Made by a program: the position numbers and the translations under genes
Shown: positions 44,021 to 56,900 of the stretch, one piece after another
Layout: every line of letters starts with the position of its first letter
Position numbering within the stretch: position 1 is the stretch's first letter
Assembly: GCA_022575985.1 (NCBI GenBank)
Contig: JAKSXM010000007.1
Location: forward strand, 69,222,501 to 69,286,500
Length of the DNA stretch: 64,000 bases
Source: Anagrus nilaparvatae
Lineage: Eukaryota; Arthropoda; Insecta; Hymenoptera; Mymaridae
Reading direction: 5' to 3'
Notes under the pieces: model-generated
What the model was told of the DNA's origin: nothing
What the model saw: the letters and a program-made list of their open reading frames with translations, nothing else
The model's database searches: none

Positions 44021-46940
44021 ATACTATTAAAAAATAATTATAATTTCCATTTTTTCTAAATTTTAAAATCAAAGTTTCAATAAAAAATTCATTTTGATGA
44101 ATAGCAAACTACTACTGGGTACGTTAATTAAAAGAGATACAGATTAAATCCACGTATCAAAAAGGTGAGTTTATAGTTATAAATCGAAAAGATTTATTAT
44201 TGGTCCAACAAGGTCGAAAAAAAAAAAAAAAATTTTATTACAAAAATTAATTTAAAATTAATTTCCTTTAGATCATTTAAAAAATAAAAATTTAACAGAA
44301 AAAGTACCTAAAAAAAGTTCTAATTATTAATAAATGTTAATGTTAAAATATTTTTTAACAAAAGATAAATTCAAAACTTTAAGTTATGAATCAAAATTAA
44401 TGTTATTATTATTATTATTTTCCTGGAAAAAAATGGTACATTCATTTCGACTGAATAAAGTTAGTAAATTAATTAAAATATATTTTTCACACGTGTAGTA
44501 TTAAATCATATTATGCAATGTTAAATAAATTGATGACTGAAAAGTTTCCTCTTGTAAATCAATAAAAATTATAAAAAAGATACTTAGTGACAGTGCTTTT
44601 TTTAGTAGATTTTCAATATTAGAACCAAAGGAATACTTGGTGTAATATTATCTGCGAGGAAATGATTAAAAATTAAAAGTTAGTTAAAAAAGCAGTATAG
44701 TGAAAATATTTGCTAAAAACATTTTAAAAAGGCATCAGCAAAGAAAATATCTAAAGTATCTACAAAAAAATACTTTTGCCTCCTTCCCAAAATATAAAAA
44801 TTTAATATATTGTTCTACCGGAATAACCAGTGAACCCTTTTACACATTTTTTTCAAAATTCTTGTATTACAACAGTCAGCAACCTGTTCTTCATAAAATA
44901 TTTTTGAAAAAAAAGCAGTATAAATTATTCTCTTTAAAATGTGTTTGCATTAAAAAAAAACTTGTGTGGATTACTCCTTGATTACTTAGTTCGCTTTTGC
45001 AGTTTACTATTCTTTAACGAACACCGTTTATAAAACTTAATAAGTTACATTTGAACGATTAAACTTTCTTTGTAAGCGCATGCACTTAAAATAATACAGA
45101 TAAAGGGATTTCGGAGAAATAGACTATAGTAAAAATAACTTGTAATATTCTAAAAATGGCAAATGGAAATTGAGACAAAACGTTAGATAAATGATAGAGA
45201 GAGACAGAGTAGAAAGAAAAGTTGTATTTTAGATGCAGTAAATTGTGTGCGTATTATATATAATATATATAGAGAGAACTTTCAAGTTAGAGTTTCCGGA
45301 GTTGAACAGAAATCCTTTTGGCATTACAGCTGTCTAAGTCTTGAAGATTTATAGTGTCGCAAGTCCTGTGTCTCATTTTATGCACAAACTATATATATAT
45401 ATATATAGGTTGCAAGTATATTATTATATACAATTAGCGGTAAATCTGTAATGTCATGTGCCGTGTGGTGGAATTATTACATTCGTTCATTAAATATTAC
45501 AATTTACCATAATTTAACTGAAATTTTCGGTGCAGAAAATGTTTTTTAATTAAATGATAGAACTACCACAAATTTATGTAATAATTGTTACTAACAATAA
45601 TAAATAAAAATTTTTAATTAAAAACCACACAATAATTAGATATGTAATTAAGGTTTACAGTTGAAATAAATTTACATGACATTTACATATAATAAACATT
45701 CTTATCAAATGTTGAGTAAACTAAAATAACATACGTTGTAACGCCTACATATTTTTTTACACATGAAATCAACAAGAAATCTTGAAATAAAAAATATTTT
45801 TTTTTTTCAATGTAAGTACAAGTAATTTTACACAAGTGAAAATACATTTTACAATTTATGTACTGTATTATACTCTCGTTAGCTGTAATAAAATGAAAAA
45901 TTTTTATACTAAATTGTCAAATTCGAATTTTTTTATTTATTTTACCTAATTTTTTTTTGGAAATTTTTAATTTATTTAAGAAAGGTAAAAAGTAGTTTAC
46001 AGTTGGTTATAAAATATCGAGAAAAATAGCTTGATTGGCTGAAACGTTTTAATTTGACTGACCGTTGATTGGTTTTATATTTTCTTCGAGATAGACTTTT
46101 TAATTTTCCAACAAAGTGCATGGAAATAACGTTTAAATTAGAAATCTTCTTTAAATTGGATTTAAATTGCATACTTTAACTTTTATATAGTTTTTTTATG
46201 CTGCATTAATAGATTTCAGTAATGCAGTAATGAAATAGAAAGACTTCGGTTCATTTAACTGAGGCTTTCAAGCTTTATTTATTTTTATATCTTTTGAACA
46301 TTTACTTTTTTTGTGCTTTATTCATTAGTAGTTATTTTACTCCACACAGCTGATATCAAAAGCAATTTAAAAAGCAAGTAAAATCCATAAATCCTTGTAA
46401 GAATCTTGGTAAGAATCGCCCAACTGCTTAAAAATTTTGTAGAAAAAGCCTTAAAAATTGAGTATTTTAAAATACCATTCAAACCCGAGTTCAAACACTA
46501 ATTAGGAAAAAGTTCAACTATAGTTACATGTTTTTGTCAAAAGAACGAAAAAATTTTCCCCACGAGGATAAATGGAGCAAAATATTCAGCTACAATAAAA
46601 TGGGTTAAGCTTTCTTCAATTTTTACGGTAAAGACCACCACCAGAGAGTTGGAAAAAATGATTATGATACAAATAATGATCCTACGCACAGAAAATAAAA
46701 TCTGGCTGTGGAAAATGGTTTTTTTTTTTTGGTGAACAAAGATTTAGGTAAAATGATCTTTTCAGATGTTTTGGGAAAAAATTATAATTTTTGAGAGATT
46801 AGTCCCCCACAAGGGATGCCACAATGTTCAAAATTATGTACAAGAATAATAAAAAAGAAGATATTAATTAGAATAATAATACTAATTACTCCAATTAAAT
46901 TCTGTTTTAGATTCTTTTTAGGGGTTAAAATTTTCGAGAA
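44021..46940. other. AT-rich intergenic DNA, no gene seen
   Basis: Open frames at 44700-44981 (plus) and 45972-46172 (minus) are lysine/phenylalanine-rich, without domains. A TA run lies near 45391-45407. A GTGAGT donor-like site follows aaaag at about 44164 without other exon evidence. Confidence 0.5.
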
Positions 46941-47050
46941 TACCTAACCCGAAAGTTCAGTCTTTTTTCGGATCGCTTTTCGGGTAAACCCGAAATGTTT
47001 CAGAAGTCTGTAGGTACGGTTTCAAATAGGAAATTTCCTTGCCTTTACGA
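46941..47050. repeat. CGGGT-family repeat fragment
   Basis: tacctaacccgaaagttcag, cttttcgggtaaacccgaaa and ttcaaataggaaatttcctt match the half-elements at 15592-15941 and 11381-11495. Only one half appears to be present. Non-coding. Confidence 0.6.
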
Positions 47051-50000
47051 TTTTATAAATATTTTTCGTAAAAAAACAAAAAATTAAAAAAGAAATATGA
47101 ATAAACATTATTATATCCACAAATAAAAAATATTTAAGTCAATAAAATTAAAACCAATTAAATTCAATTAGTCTAATGTACATAAAAATGAAAAATTAAA
47201 AAGATAATTTTAAGTATCTTAATAATCTCTCAATACAAAAACTTTTTTTCCTATTAAAATATCAAAAACAATATGTAAATCGAGTAGTATTTTCAATATT
47301 ACCATTGTTTTAATAAAAACAATAAAAAGAAATAATTGAAAAAAAATAACTTTTGTACATCAGTTCACTAATCATGTTTAATCTTTTTAATCGAATTCAA
47401 ATAAAGTATATATTTTATGATTAAAAAAAAAAGAAAAATTCAATATAAAATAATACAAAAAAATTAAAGTTTTGTATTAGTTTTCATTATAATTGAAATT
47501 TTACGGATGTATAGAAAGATCATCATTTTCTGTATTCGTGGTATGTCAATTTGGAAAAAAGTTTAAACGATCTGCCAAGTACCTATACCTCGAAGTTAAA
47601 CATTTATTTTTACAAAAAAAGAATGAACGAAAGAAAAAAAATGTGATTATCGAACTTTTTATACAAACTTGTAGAAAATGGAAGTTCAAGTTTTGTATTA
47701 TTATTTTAAGTGTGAGGCTGGAGTTTTCAGTTTTTAGAGTATTTAGTTTCGTGTTTGATTTTAGGGTACTTTAGTTAATTATTTTTTGGGTTATTTAAGT
47801 TGAGTCTTTTACTTTATTTTTTTAATTTATAGGAAAATATCGAAAAGTTATTTAAAGTTGGGTCTCAAAGTCAAAATTATTCTAAATTCATCAAATTTGT
47901 CTTCCTTTATGCTCTTATCAGTCTCTAATTCTCATACTTGATTGATTACGTCAGTGTTACTACTCAGTAATGGCCACTGAAAAGCACCTAATTCATGAAA
48001 AAAAAAATATATATATAAAGTATTCGCTAAATTGTTTAATTACCTTTTACAAAAAACAATAATTTATTCAAACAAGAAAAAATGTTTTATTTTCTAATTT
48101 ACCTTAACTGCAATTCAAAAAGATAAAAAGAAAAAAATTAAAATACTTTGTAAAATAAATAATAAGTATTAACAATTATAAAATTTTTTAATGCCACTTT
48201 TTTCATCTTGATAACAAAGTCTGATAAAATCTAAAAAAAGAATTTCAAATAATTATTCTCTTTGTTCAAATTTTAATTATCATATTGCATGTTTTTATAT
48301 TATTTAAAAATAATAATAATAATAATTGTACATAAAATTAAGTGTTTGTGATTATAGGTAGAAAAAAAAGAATGTCATATTTATATAAAGGTTGTTTAAA
48401 AGATAAGAAAATAGCAGAAAATAGAGTATTCATTTATGAAAAGGATATAGTCGTCATAACCATTGAAATAAATGTTTTCATATATAAAAAAGGTAGTTAT
48501 TTAAAAAGGTTAAAATGAGCTGTTTGGTTATCCACAGTATATTTCTATTATATAGTTTTTGAGGTTATGTTTGTATTTTATGTGTAAATATAATGTGTTG
48601 ACCATTTTTTTTTAAAAAAGGTTTCTATCTATTCAATTTTCTTGCCAAATGCTTTTTTCTGGCTACATTTAGATAAGAATTTTTTTTATTGTAAAATTTT
48701 AAAAGTATTTTAATTTTCAATATATTTTTGGAGTCAATGGGGTTATTGATAGAAAATTTTGCAATAAATATAATTCAAAATTTTGTGATTCCCCTTTTAA
48801 AAAAAACTGAAAAAACTAATAATAAATTCTCTTTTTTTCAATTACCATTGCTTTTTTCTAGAAAATTAGAAATGTACATAATTAACTAATTATTAAAATA
48901 TTTATTTACACTGTATAATTCAGCGTAATATCTTAAGTATATAAAATACTTCATTTTTTACAATTCGTTTTATAAAAATATATATGGGATATTCCATGCC
49001 AAATTTTCTTAAAATTTATATGAAAATTGGTGCACTGCAATAAATAAAATTTGGTTTTTTTTCTAACTGCAAAAATTAGTCACATTATTTTTTGGCAAAC
49101 CTAGATAGTTTACAGATCAAAATTATTACTTGAAGTTGTCATTTATGCTGTTGCTGATAAAGCTACAATAGAATTGTAAATAATCCAAAAACCAAACTTT
49201 TATTTTTAAATGAGTATAAAAGCAAACTCCTGAAAAAAAAATTGATATGAAATACTTCATATATAAATCTAAATTTAAATAAAATTGATGATTCTTCGAT
49301 CAAAAAAGATGAAAGAGAGCATTGACACAAAGTAATCTAAAAAATAAAAAATTTAGAATATATATATGCTCCTCTACCATAACTACTAAAACATCATATA
49401 TATTCACTCTCTCTACATATATATAAAATTTAATCTCTTTGAAAAATCTGTGGGTTCGTCAATTTCATGATGAATGTTCAGTCAGAAAATTTTGCAATAA
49501 AAAAAATATATAAATTGAGATAGGAAAAATGAAAGGTAAACGAAAATGTTTAAAATCAAGAATAAACAAAGTTAGCTTTGACATTCAAAAAAAAAACGTA
49601 TTCAATTTGTGTTAATGGGTCACACATTTTTATATGAAATTGTAACAAGTTTCAAATGTCTTTTTATGATATAAAAAAGTTTTAAATTTTTTTCTTTTTT
49701 GGCAAATAAAGTAATTTTATAACATTATTGCTTTAAAAAAAAGTTTTTTTTCCATCAAATTCATGATTTTGATTAACTTCAATTTGACTTTTTATAAAAG
49801 TTCGAATCGAATGACCTAGAATAATTTTTTTATCATATTTGGTAAGTTTTGAAATTATTATTTAAACGATAATATTAATAAATTACAAAAATAAATCTTA
49901 AATGCACCTTTAGTTTTTATTATAAATTATTGTTAATGTACATGAAAGTTATGGCTTAGTTCTTTAATAAAAAATATTTTTTTATGATTTATGAAACTGT

Positions 50001-50366
50001 TTAAGAATAAGATTTTTTTTTTTTTGGTTTTAATGGTTATTTAATGTTTTATGCAAATAAATAAATACCAAATGTAATATAAGCTTTCTTTTTCTGTTTA
50101 ATAAATTATTTACTGAAGATAATGTAAATTCATTTTGAGGTTTTTAGTTTTTAGATGGTTGAGATTATTTATGGGTGAAGAGTTCATTATTTAAAAATTT
50201 TTTAAATAAAATTGTTAGAGGTACTTTTTATTTTAGCAATAGAAGTTTTTCTCATATTTCAACGTCAAATTAATATTAAGTAAAATCGTAAAAAAGGTAA
50301 AATTACAAAAATTTGGGTTTTAATACAGGCGCCAGCAATACTAATCACGCCCAAAAATTAAATATC
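47051..50366. other. AT-rich intergenic DNA, no gene seen
   Basis: The frame at 47493-47774 is hydrophobic and basic and not recognisable. No RNA gene, no strong repeat. Confidence 0.5.
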
Positions 50367-50526
50367 TTTTTCCGAGGATAAAAACAGGTGGTATTTATGT
50401 TTTGGCCAATTTTGCAATAATTTGTTAATAACAAAAAATTGACCACGAAAATCGCCAAAAGGACCCCGGATTCGTGTTCAGCGGGTCGAAAAACATAAAT
50501 ACCACCTATTTTTATCCTCGGAAAAA
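50367..50526. repeat. inverted repeat with 37-bp arms
   Basis: 50367-50403 (tttttccgaggataaaaaca, then ggtggtatttatgtttt) and 50490-50526 are reverse complements with one mismatch or so. The 86-base centre includes a GC-rich phrase (ggaccccggattcg). Weaker symmetry continues outwards. Likely a small MITE. Confidence 0.8.
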
Positions 50527-50529
50527 GAA

Positions 50530-51900
50530 ATTTAATTTCTTAATTACAAAAATAGGATACCTCAAAAAATAATTTTAATTTTCCAAAGTATTACTTTGAA
50601 AGCTAGAAATATCAAGTAAAACAGTAAAGTTCAAAAAGAATCACTCATGTATAAATGCATACATTTATATTATAAATTTAAAAAAAAAAAGTTTTTTAAC
50701 AAGTTTTAACTCAATTATGAGAAAAGTTAATTCGTGTTTCTCAGCAGTTCGAGTGATTTAATTACTTAATAAACCGAAAGTACACAAAAGGTAAAAAAAA
50801 GACTTATATTAAAATGCAAAAATGTGAGTCATTGGTGCACGATATTTTTCTTTTTATTAAACTTAACATTTTTATAACCCAAATTAGCATTTTTAATTAA
50901 TAATCATAAAATTTTCAGCTCTTTGTATGAAAATTTTTAATTTTCTGATTTTTATAAAAAAATATTTTTTGCATATTTTTCTAAGATGAATATTTAGAAG
51001 AAAAAAACTGGTATTTTAAATTACCATACTTTTTTTATGCTTTCTAAAAAAATTCATTTGATTTTAAATGATTGTACTTGACAAGATTAGTATAAAAAAG
51101 TACATATCATAAAAAAAATTCTAAGATACGTGAGTTTTTAATGAAAAAAAAAGTTAATGAATAAAACTGATGATATAACCAATAAATAATTCCAATTAAA
51201 AAGAAACCATGTATTTAAAATATCCTTTTTTTCAAAAATTATGTGACTTAAATTAATCGTAAATAAAACAGAAATTACATTCAAAAATAAAATAAAAATA
51301 CATTTTGACACATAAAATATCCATAATTATTTTCAATATTTTATTTTTAAAATAAAACACCTTTTTTTTTCTAGCTGATTTTTAATAGAATCACGTAAAA
51401 AACCACACGTATATTTTTTAAGATTCTCGTATTTCAATTACTTTAAATCTTATTCATTTTTCACATTGTCTTAAATAATATCTTTCGTTCTCTCGAAAAA
51501 GATTTTTTATTTAAGTTAAACACGTAAAATGAATAAAAAAAAATTTTTTCTTCACGGTTTAATATTTTAAAAATGGATTTATTCTAAATAGTTGAATACT
51601 TAAAGTTTATGCAAGAAGATTTTTAATTTGATTTTTTAATATTCATGCTTTTAATATAATAAAAAATTCAAGGTTGTTTACTTAAGAAATTTCTTTATGA
51701 TCTTAATTACAGTGAAAATTTATGGTTTCTTTATGTGAATATTAAGACCAAAGAAAATATTAAAACTTTTATTTTTTTATTTTGCACTTATTTTTCATTA
51801 TTTTTTACATTTTAACCCTGATTTTAACTAGATAAAATAGCGGAATGAAAAAATTATTTTTTGAGACATGGGCCTTTAAAATCCTAAGTATTTTAAGCTA
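50530..51900. other. AT-rich intergenic DNA, no gene seen
   Basis: No coding or RNA gene recognised. Confidence 0.55.
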
Positions 51901-51901
51901 A

Positions 51902-52192
51902 AAAATTCTCCTTTTTTTTCTTTCTCAGCGTGATCGACGGTATTCTGTTCATTTTTGCCAGTCTTGGAAACTCCCTAGTATTTCCAGATCCATTCCCTCT
52001 GGTTTTAAATTTGCCAATTTAGGGAGAACAAGAAAAAGTGTTCTTAAATGGTTTTTGAAGACATTTGCATCATCTGAACAATATAAAAATTGGTTTGAGT
52101 CCTGTGAGTTCATTGTCCCTGGAGGTCGTTTTTCCATTTCCACAGGCAAGCAGATTAGTAGGAATCACTCCAGCCACCAAATGAAATGCTGA
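51902..52192 (+). other. coding-like island, possible exon or element relic
   Basis: A run of ordinary composition in AT-rich DNA. On the plus strand a strong acceptor (ttttttttctttctcag, ending 51928) leads into an open frame reading RDRRYSVHFCQSWKLPSISR and later KSVLKWFLKTFASSEQYKNW and SCEFIVPGGRFSISTGK, with a stop at 52190-52192. The minus strand is open over nearly the same stretch (51949-52149, including MEKRPPGTMNSQDSNQFLYC). I cannot tell which strand, if either, codes, and I recognise no domain. A similar island at about 52380-52590 reads on the minus strand AWAPVGFADINFDHRQYSVM. Together they could be pieces of a dead transposable element. Confidence 0.3.
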
Positions 52193-53884
52193 CTTGGATA
52201 CTGCTTATTAAGATTAAAAAATTCTTAGTGCTCTTTATAAAACCTTTGAATATAATTTATCCAGTTACTATAATTTTCTAGTAAAACGGTTTTCGAAAAA
52301 AATTTCCGTTCTGCGCATAGCAAGACAGAGTTCCTCTGGCCTTATAACGCTTGCAGTGCTTATTATTTTTAAACTTTTTAATTTGTTAACCTTAATTGTT
52401 AACTTCTTTTCACTTTCCACGTTCTGACAACAATCCACATCATGACAGAATATTGTCTGTGGTCAAAGTTTATGTCAGCAAAACCAACTGGAGCCCATGC
52501 TTTCTCATCTAGTTTTCGATCAGTTTAATGACTCGATTTAACAACTGCTGTATCACTATAATAGAGCAACGTTATCTGTACCCCTTTCGGAAGACAAATC
52601 ATCCTAATAATTAAATAAACGTTCACTCTTAATTATTCATTACAAATTATCTAATTTTATGATTATTGATTTTCAATTAACATTTCAAAGAAGACAAAAA
52701 GTAATAAATCTCTATTAATTTTAAACAATTATTTTGACATGTTAAAATGATAAATTAATTAAAGGAAAAATCTACTTTCTAAATTATATATAATCATACA
52801 ATCATACAAATATGCACAAGTATGTCAAGAGTTTTTTATCCACTTAACAGCAATGAAATAAATACATAAAGGTACTAGATTGCCTAAAGCGTGAATATTA
52901 TAAAACTGTCTAGACATATTTCTAGAATATTATATATAAAATGCATTTATTAAAGAAAAATATTACTTTTGAAAAAAAATTTTCAAATTATATCATGTAT
53001 TTAGTTTTTTTAACAACTAATTCTTTTTTAATGATTTAGGTATTATTAAAAAATAGAGTGGATAAAAATAATTTTTTTTCATTTTTATCCAATTCACAAT
53101 ACACGTTGATTAAAAAAAATGAATCTCAATTAAATATAAAAAAATTTTATATTTTTTAAAAAATATTTTATTATCTTGATAAAAAAAAAAAAGAAATTTC
53201 TTGCAATATAAAATTTTCAATTTAAGTACGCTCAGTCATTATACTTCCAACTGTGAGTATAATTGACATTTATTAATCTTGTTTTTATATTATATATATT
53301 TTTTATAACAAAAATTTTTTTTATATATATAAAAATATTTATTATCTTCTTTGAATCTTTTTATGCAATACAATTTTCATGACTCCTTTTTTGCATGCGT
53401 TATAAAGAATGCTAATAAATAAGAACATAATTTTTTGTTTACTTTAATAAAATATTTTACTATAAAAAGTGACTGATTTTTTATTAAAGATGATAATATA
53501 TTGTCGTTATATATAATTTTCTAACGGTTATTCATCGATTATTATCAAATGTTATTTAAAATGCTATTTTTATGTTTTATTATTAGGTTATTTGAGAAAA
53601 TTTTATATTAGGGTATTAAATGTCATTTTATGCTTGATTTTTCGTATATAAGTTATAAAAGAAAGATGTATTATGTTTATAAAATTATTCATTATTCAAT
53701 TTTTTAAGCGCAGATTTTATTATTCTGTGGGCGAATTTTTATTACTTGTTTTTTAGATACTAAATTTTTGCGTCTATATATAAAATATTTTATGTATCTT
53801 GATGTTTATTAGATATTTTAAGTAAATAATCGAATATAATAAGAATATTTTAAGAAATAATATAAATTTTCATTTATTTATCAA
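52193..53884. other. intergenic DNA, mostly AT-rich
   Basis: Apart from the coding-like island at about 52380-52590 noted above, nothing recognised. Confidence 0.5.
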
Positions 53885-53921
53885 AATACTAATAAAATTT
53901 ATTTTTATTTTTCAGGTAAGT
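53885..53921 (+). promoter_or_regulatory. candidate recursive splice site (ratchet point)
   Basis: Plus-strand sequence has, in order, a branch-point-like tactaat (53887-53893), a T-rich tract, and CAG ending at 53915 fused directly to GTAAGT (53916-53921). An acceptor and a consensus donor with no exon between them is the hallmark of recursive splicing in very long insect introns. If real, this part of the window lies inside a long plus-strand intron of a gene whose exons are outside or unrecognised. Confidence 0.5.
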
Positions 53922-53924
53922 CGC

Positions 53925-56900
53925 TTTTTATCTTGTATAACCAATGTTTTTACTCGGGATATGGGTAAACATTATTAAATCCTGATTGTCTTATAATCTT
54001 TATTAGAAATTTAATAAATGGTGATACTAATTAAATATGTTAACATAAATAAAGAAAAATGCAAAATTTGCCATCATTCGTAAATTAAAACTTAAGGACA
54101 GTACAACGTAGCTGATAAATTTTGTAAGGTATGTCAATTTAAAATTACAAGTATATCAGTTAATAGTAATTCTTAGCTGCATTTGAAATAAATCGATGAA
54201 CTACTTGTATATATATCCTCACAAATTCATTTCACTTGCGAGAAGAAAGTATAAATAATAATTAACTGTGAATACATGCTTTTTAGATAACCTAGGATCT
54301 AAATTAACATAAATCACGAATATAGCACTTACGCAAAATTGAAAATTAAATATTATTTAATTATTATATTTCCGAAGACTATGTCAGATTAATTTTAATT
54401 ATTATTCTCAATAAATTAACTTACGTTTTTCACTTCGTTTCTTGATTCGTTTTTGACAATAAATTGTAAACTCGCAAACGAAATGAGTTTCTAAAGATAT
54501 AAATAACAAAAGAATTTACTAAAATTTCTTGTAATAATAAGTAAAGAATTAAATCTTTCGTTAGAATTAAAAAATATATTAATAAATTGTTTAACCAATT
54601 TTAATCATAAGGAATTTTTTACTATAATATTAATTAAAACAGCAGGGCCTAGATTCTGAATTTATATCATCTATAACATGTCACGTGAGAAACAAAAAAA
54701 ATACTAACTTTTAATAAAATATTGACTTTTATAACCAAAGTGCATTGGAAAAAGTACTACCATTTCTAAAAACATTTGTTTGCGCATGTGCAGTACCACA
54801 TATTGTGGATGGTACGGCTGCTTTATATCACTGTGATATGAATGCTGAATCAGGTCCCAGATAAATGTGCATACTTTTAATTATAATTCATATGTTTAAT
54901 TCTAAAGAATTTGATTTTTCCCGGTTTTTAAGAACATTTTAATTAATTTAATTGAACTATTTAAATGAAGTTACGATAAGGTTAGCTGTAAAACTGAACA
55001 TGCACTTTTATCCATTTTTCTCACAAGAGAGTTAAATCATCTCATCGGTTGAGAATAGTAAATTTAAACCAAAAATTTACAACAAAAATCTCTAAAATAT
55101 CTTTCGTTTGCTAATTTTAACGCAAATTAAAAAAAAAAAAGTAATTAATTGTCAATTAAAAAAATCTATCAAACACAACTAAATCACTAATTAAAATATT
55201 AATATTTCATAAAACGTAAATACACATACATAATTTGAAATATTCAGAGTCAATTATATTTAAAATTGACATTTAACTCATCAAAAATTGAAAATAATAA
55301 AACATGTATATAATATAAATTTGCTTTAGGGCAAAATATAAAATAACGATTACTCAAATAAATGAAACGTTAAAAGCTTCAATTTTTTTTCTCCTATTAT
55401 TTTATAGTTATCTATAAAAAATTTTTTTTCTTTTAAAAAAAATCAGTACTCGATTCCAATTCTAATCTGATTGTTCAAATATAAAATAAAAAAAAGTTTA
55501 CAAGTTATTATAAATGAAAGGACAAAAAAAAAATTGTAAAAAGAATTTTTTTTTATATATTGGATTTTTTTATTCACTTGATTGTGTTAGTACTTGATTC
55601 AAAAATTCATAATAGATAAAGTGTTTTGTTATATATTTGTAAAATATAAAGACTAATGAATTATTTTCTATAAATCTTGTATTGTTTAGTGAAAAATAAA
55701 AAATGTTAAATAATAATAATAGTAGCCCCTGAATTTTCATAATAATATATATAGAGAAAATGTTTTAGTTTATTTTACCGCATCAATAATATCAATTTGG
55801 TTTGCAAATTAAATGATAACCTAGAGAATATATTTCTATTAAAATAATATGAATAATATATACGAATATTACTGTTATATATGAAAAGGATAAAAAAGAA
55901 ATTGTTCAACGAACTAAATTTTTTTTTTTTTTTTTTGGATGCCTTAAGTCAACATTTATTTTTCTCATGGTAATTGATTTTATTTTTCTTTTAAATTTCA
56001 TATAAAATACTAGTATGTATTATTATTCTTATGAAAGCTCTTTTTTTTGTGCTTGCTGATAAAAGAATACACATTTGGCATATATAAAATATATTTTATA
56101 AAAAAAAAATTACTCTTAAACTTGTCAATTTTTTTTTTTTTCGTTTGGTTATTCACATAAAATAATATTAAATTTTTTCATGCGAAACTAGGAAAATATG
56201 GCATTTTTGGTGAGTTGAATTTATATTTGTTTAAATGAGAAAAGTAAAATAAAGATTTGTATGCATAAAAAATCTCACGTTTTTTGTACCATAAATGAAT
56301 CCTCGTTTTTTTTTTGATACAGTAGACAAAATTTTTAGTCAAAGGTAACAGGTCCATATATTTAGAAATTTTCATCTGCAAATGGTTTCTTTTTTGATGA
56401 AAGAAAGATAAAAATGTGATACAAATATTTTATACTCAGTTTATACTTGCATTTGCATCTCGAGCAAGATCTCAAGAAATATGGATCATTTCAGCTTCTA
56501 TTCCCTGAATTTTAAAGTCATTCTTATATACCAAGCTGCAAGCTGTACCACCTTATATAAATATCATATTCCAAAAATTTTTTGAGGGTTGGAGGGGTGG
56601 TACAGGGTATAATCTAAGATCCCCGGAGTCGGACTATGGAGTACTTATTTTTAGTTGAGGTGGATTCTCTTAGCTACATAATTTTTTTTTTTCAAAAAAT
56701 TATCAACACCTTGTAATACTATAATTGGTAAATCAGGTATTGATTAATAATCAAAAACTGAGTTTTGGACATAAGCATAATTATAGCAAAGCATTAACTT
56801 TCCTTTTCGAAACACGCTGTTTCAAATTAACTCTTTTCTCAAAACGCATTGTTTTAAAACAACGCTCATTTGAACCCACCCTCAGATTTTTTTAGTTAAA

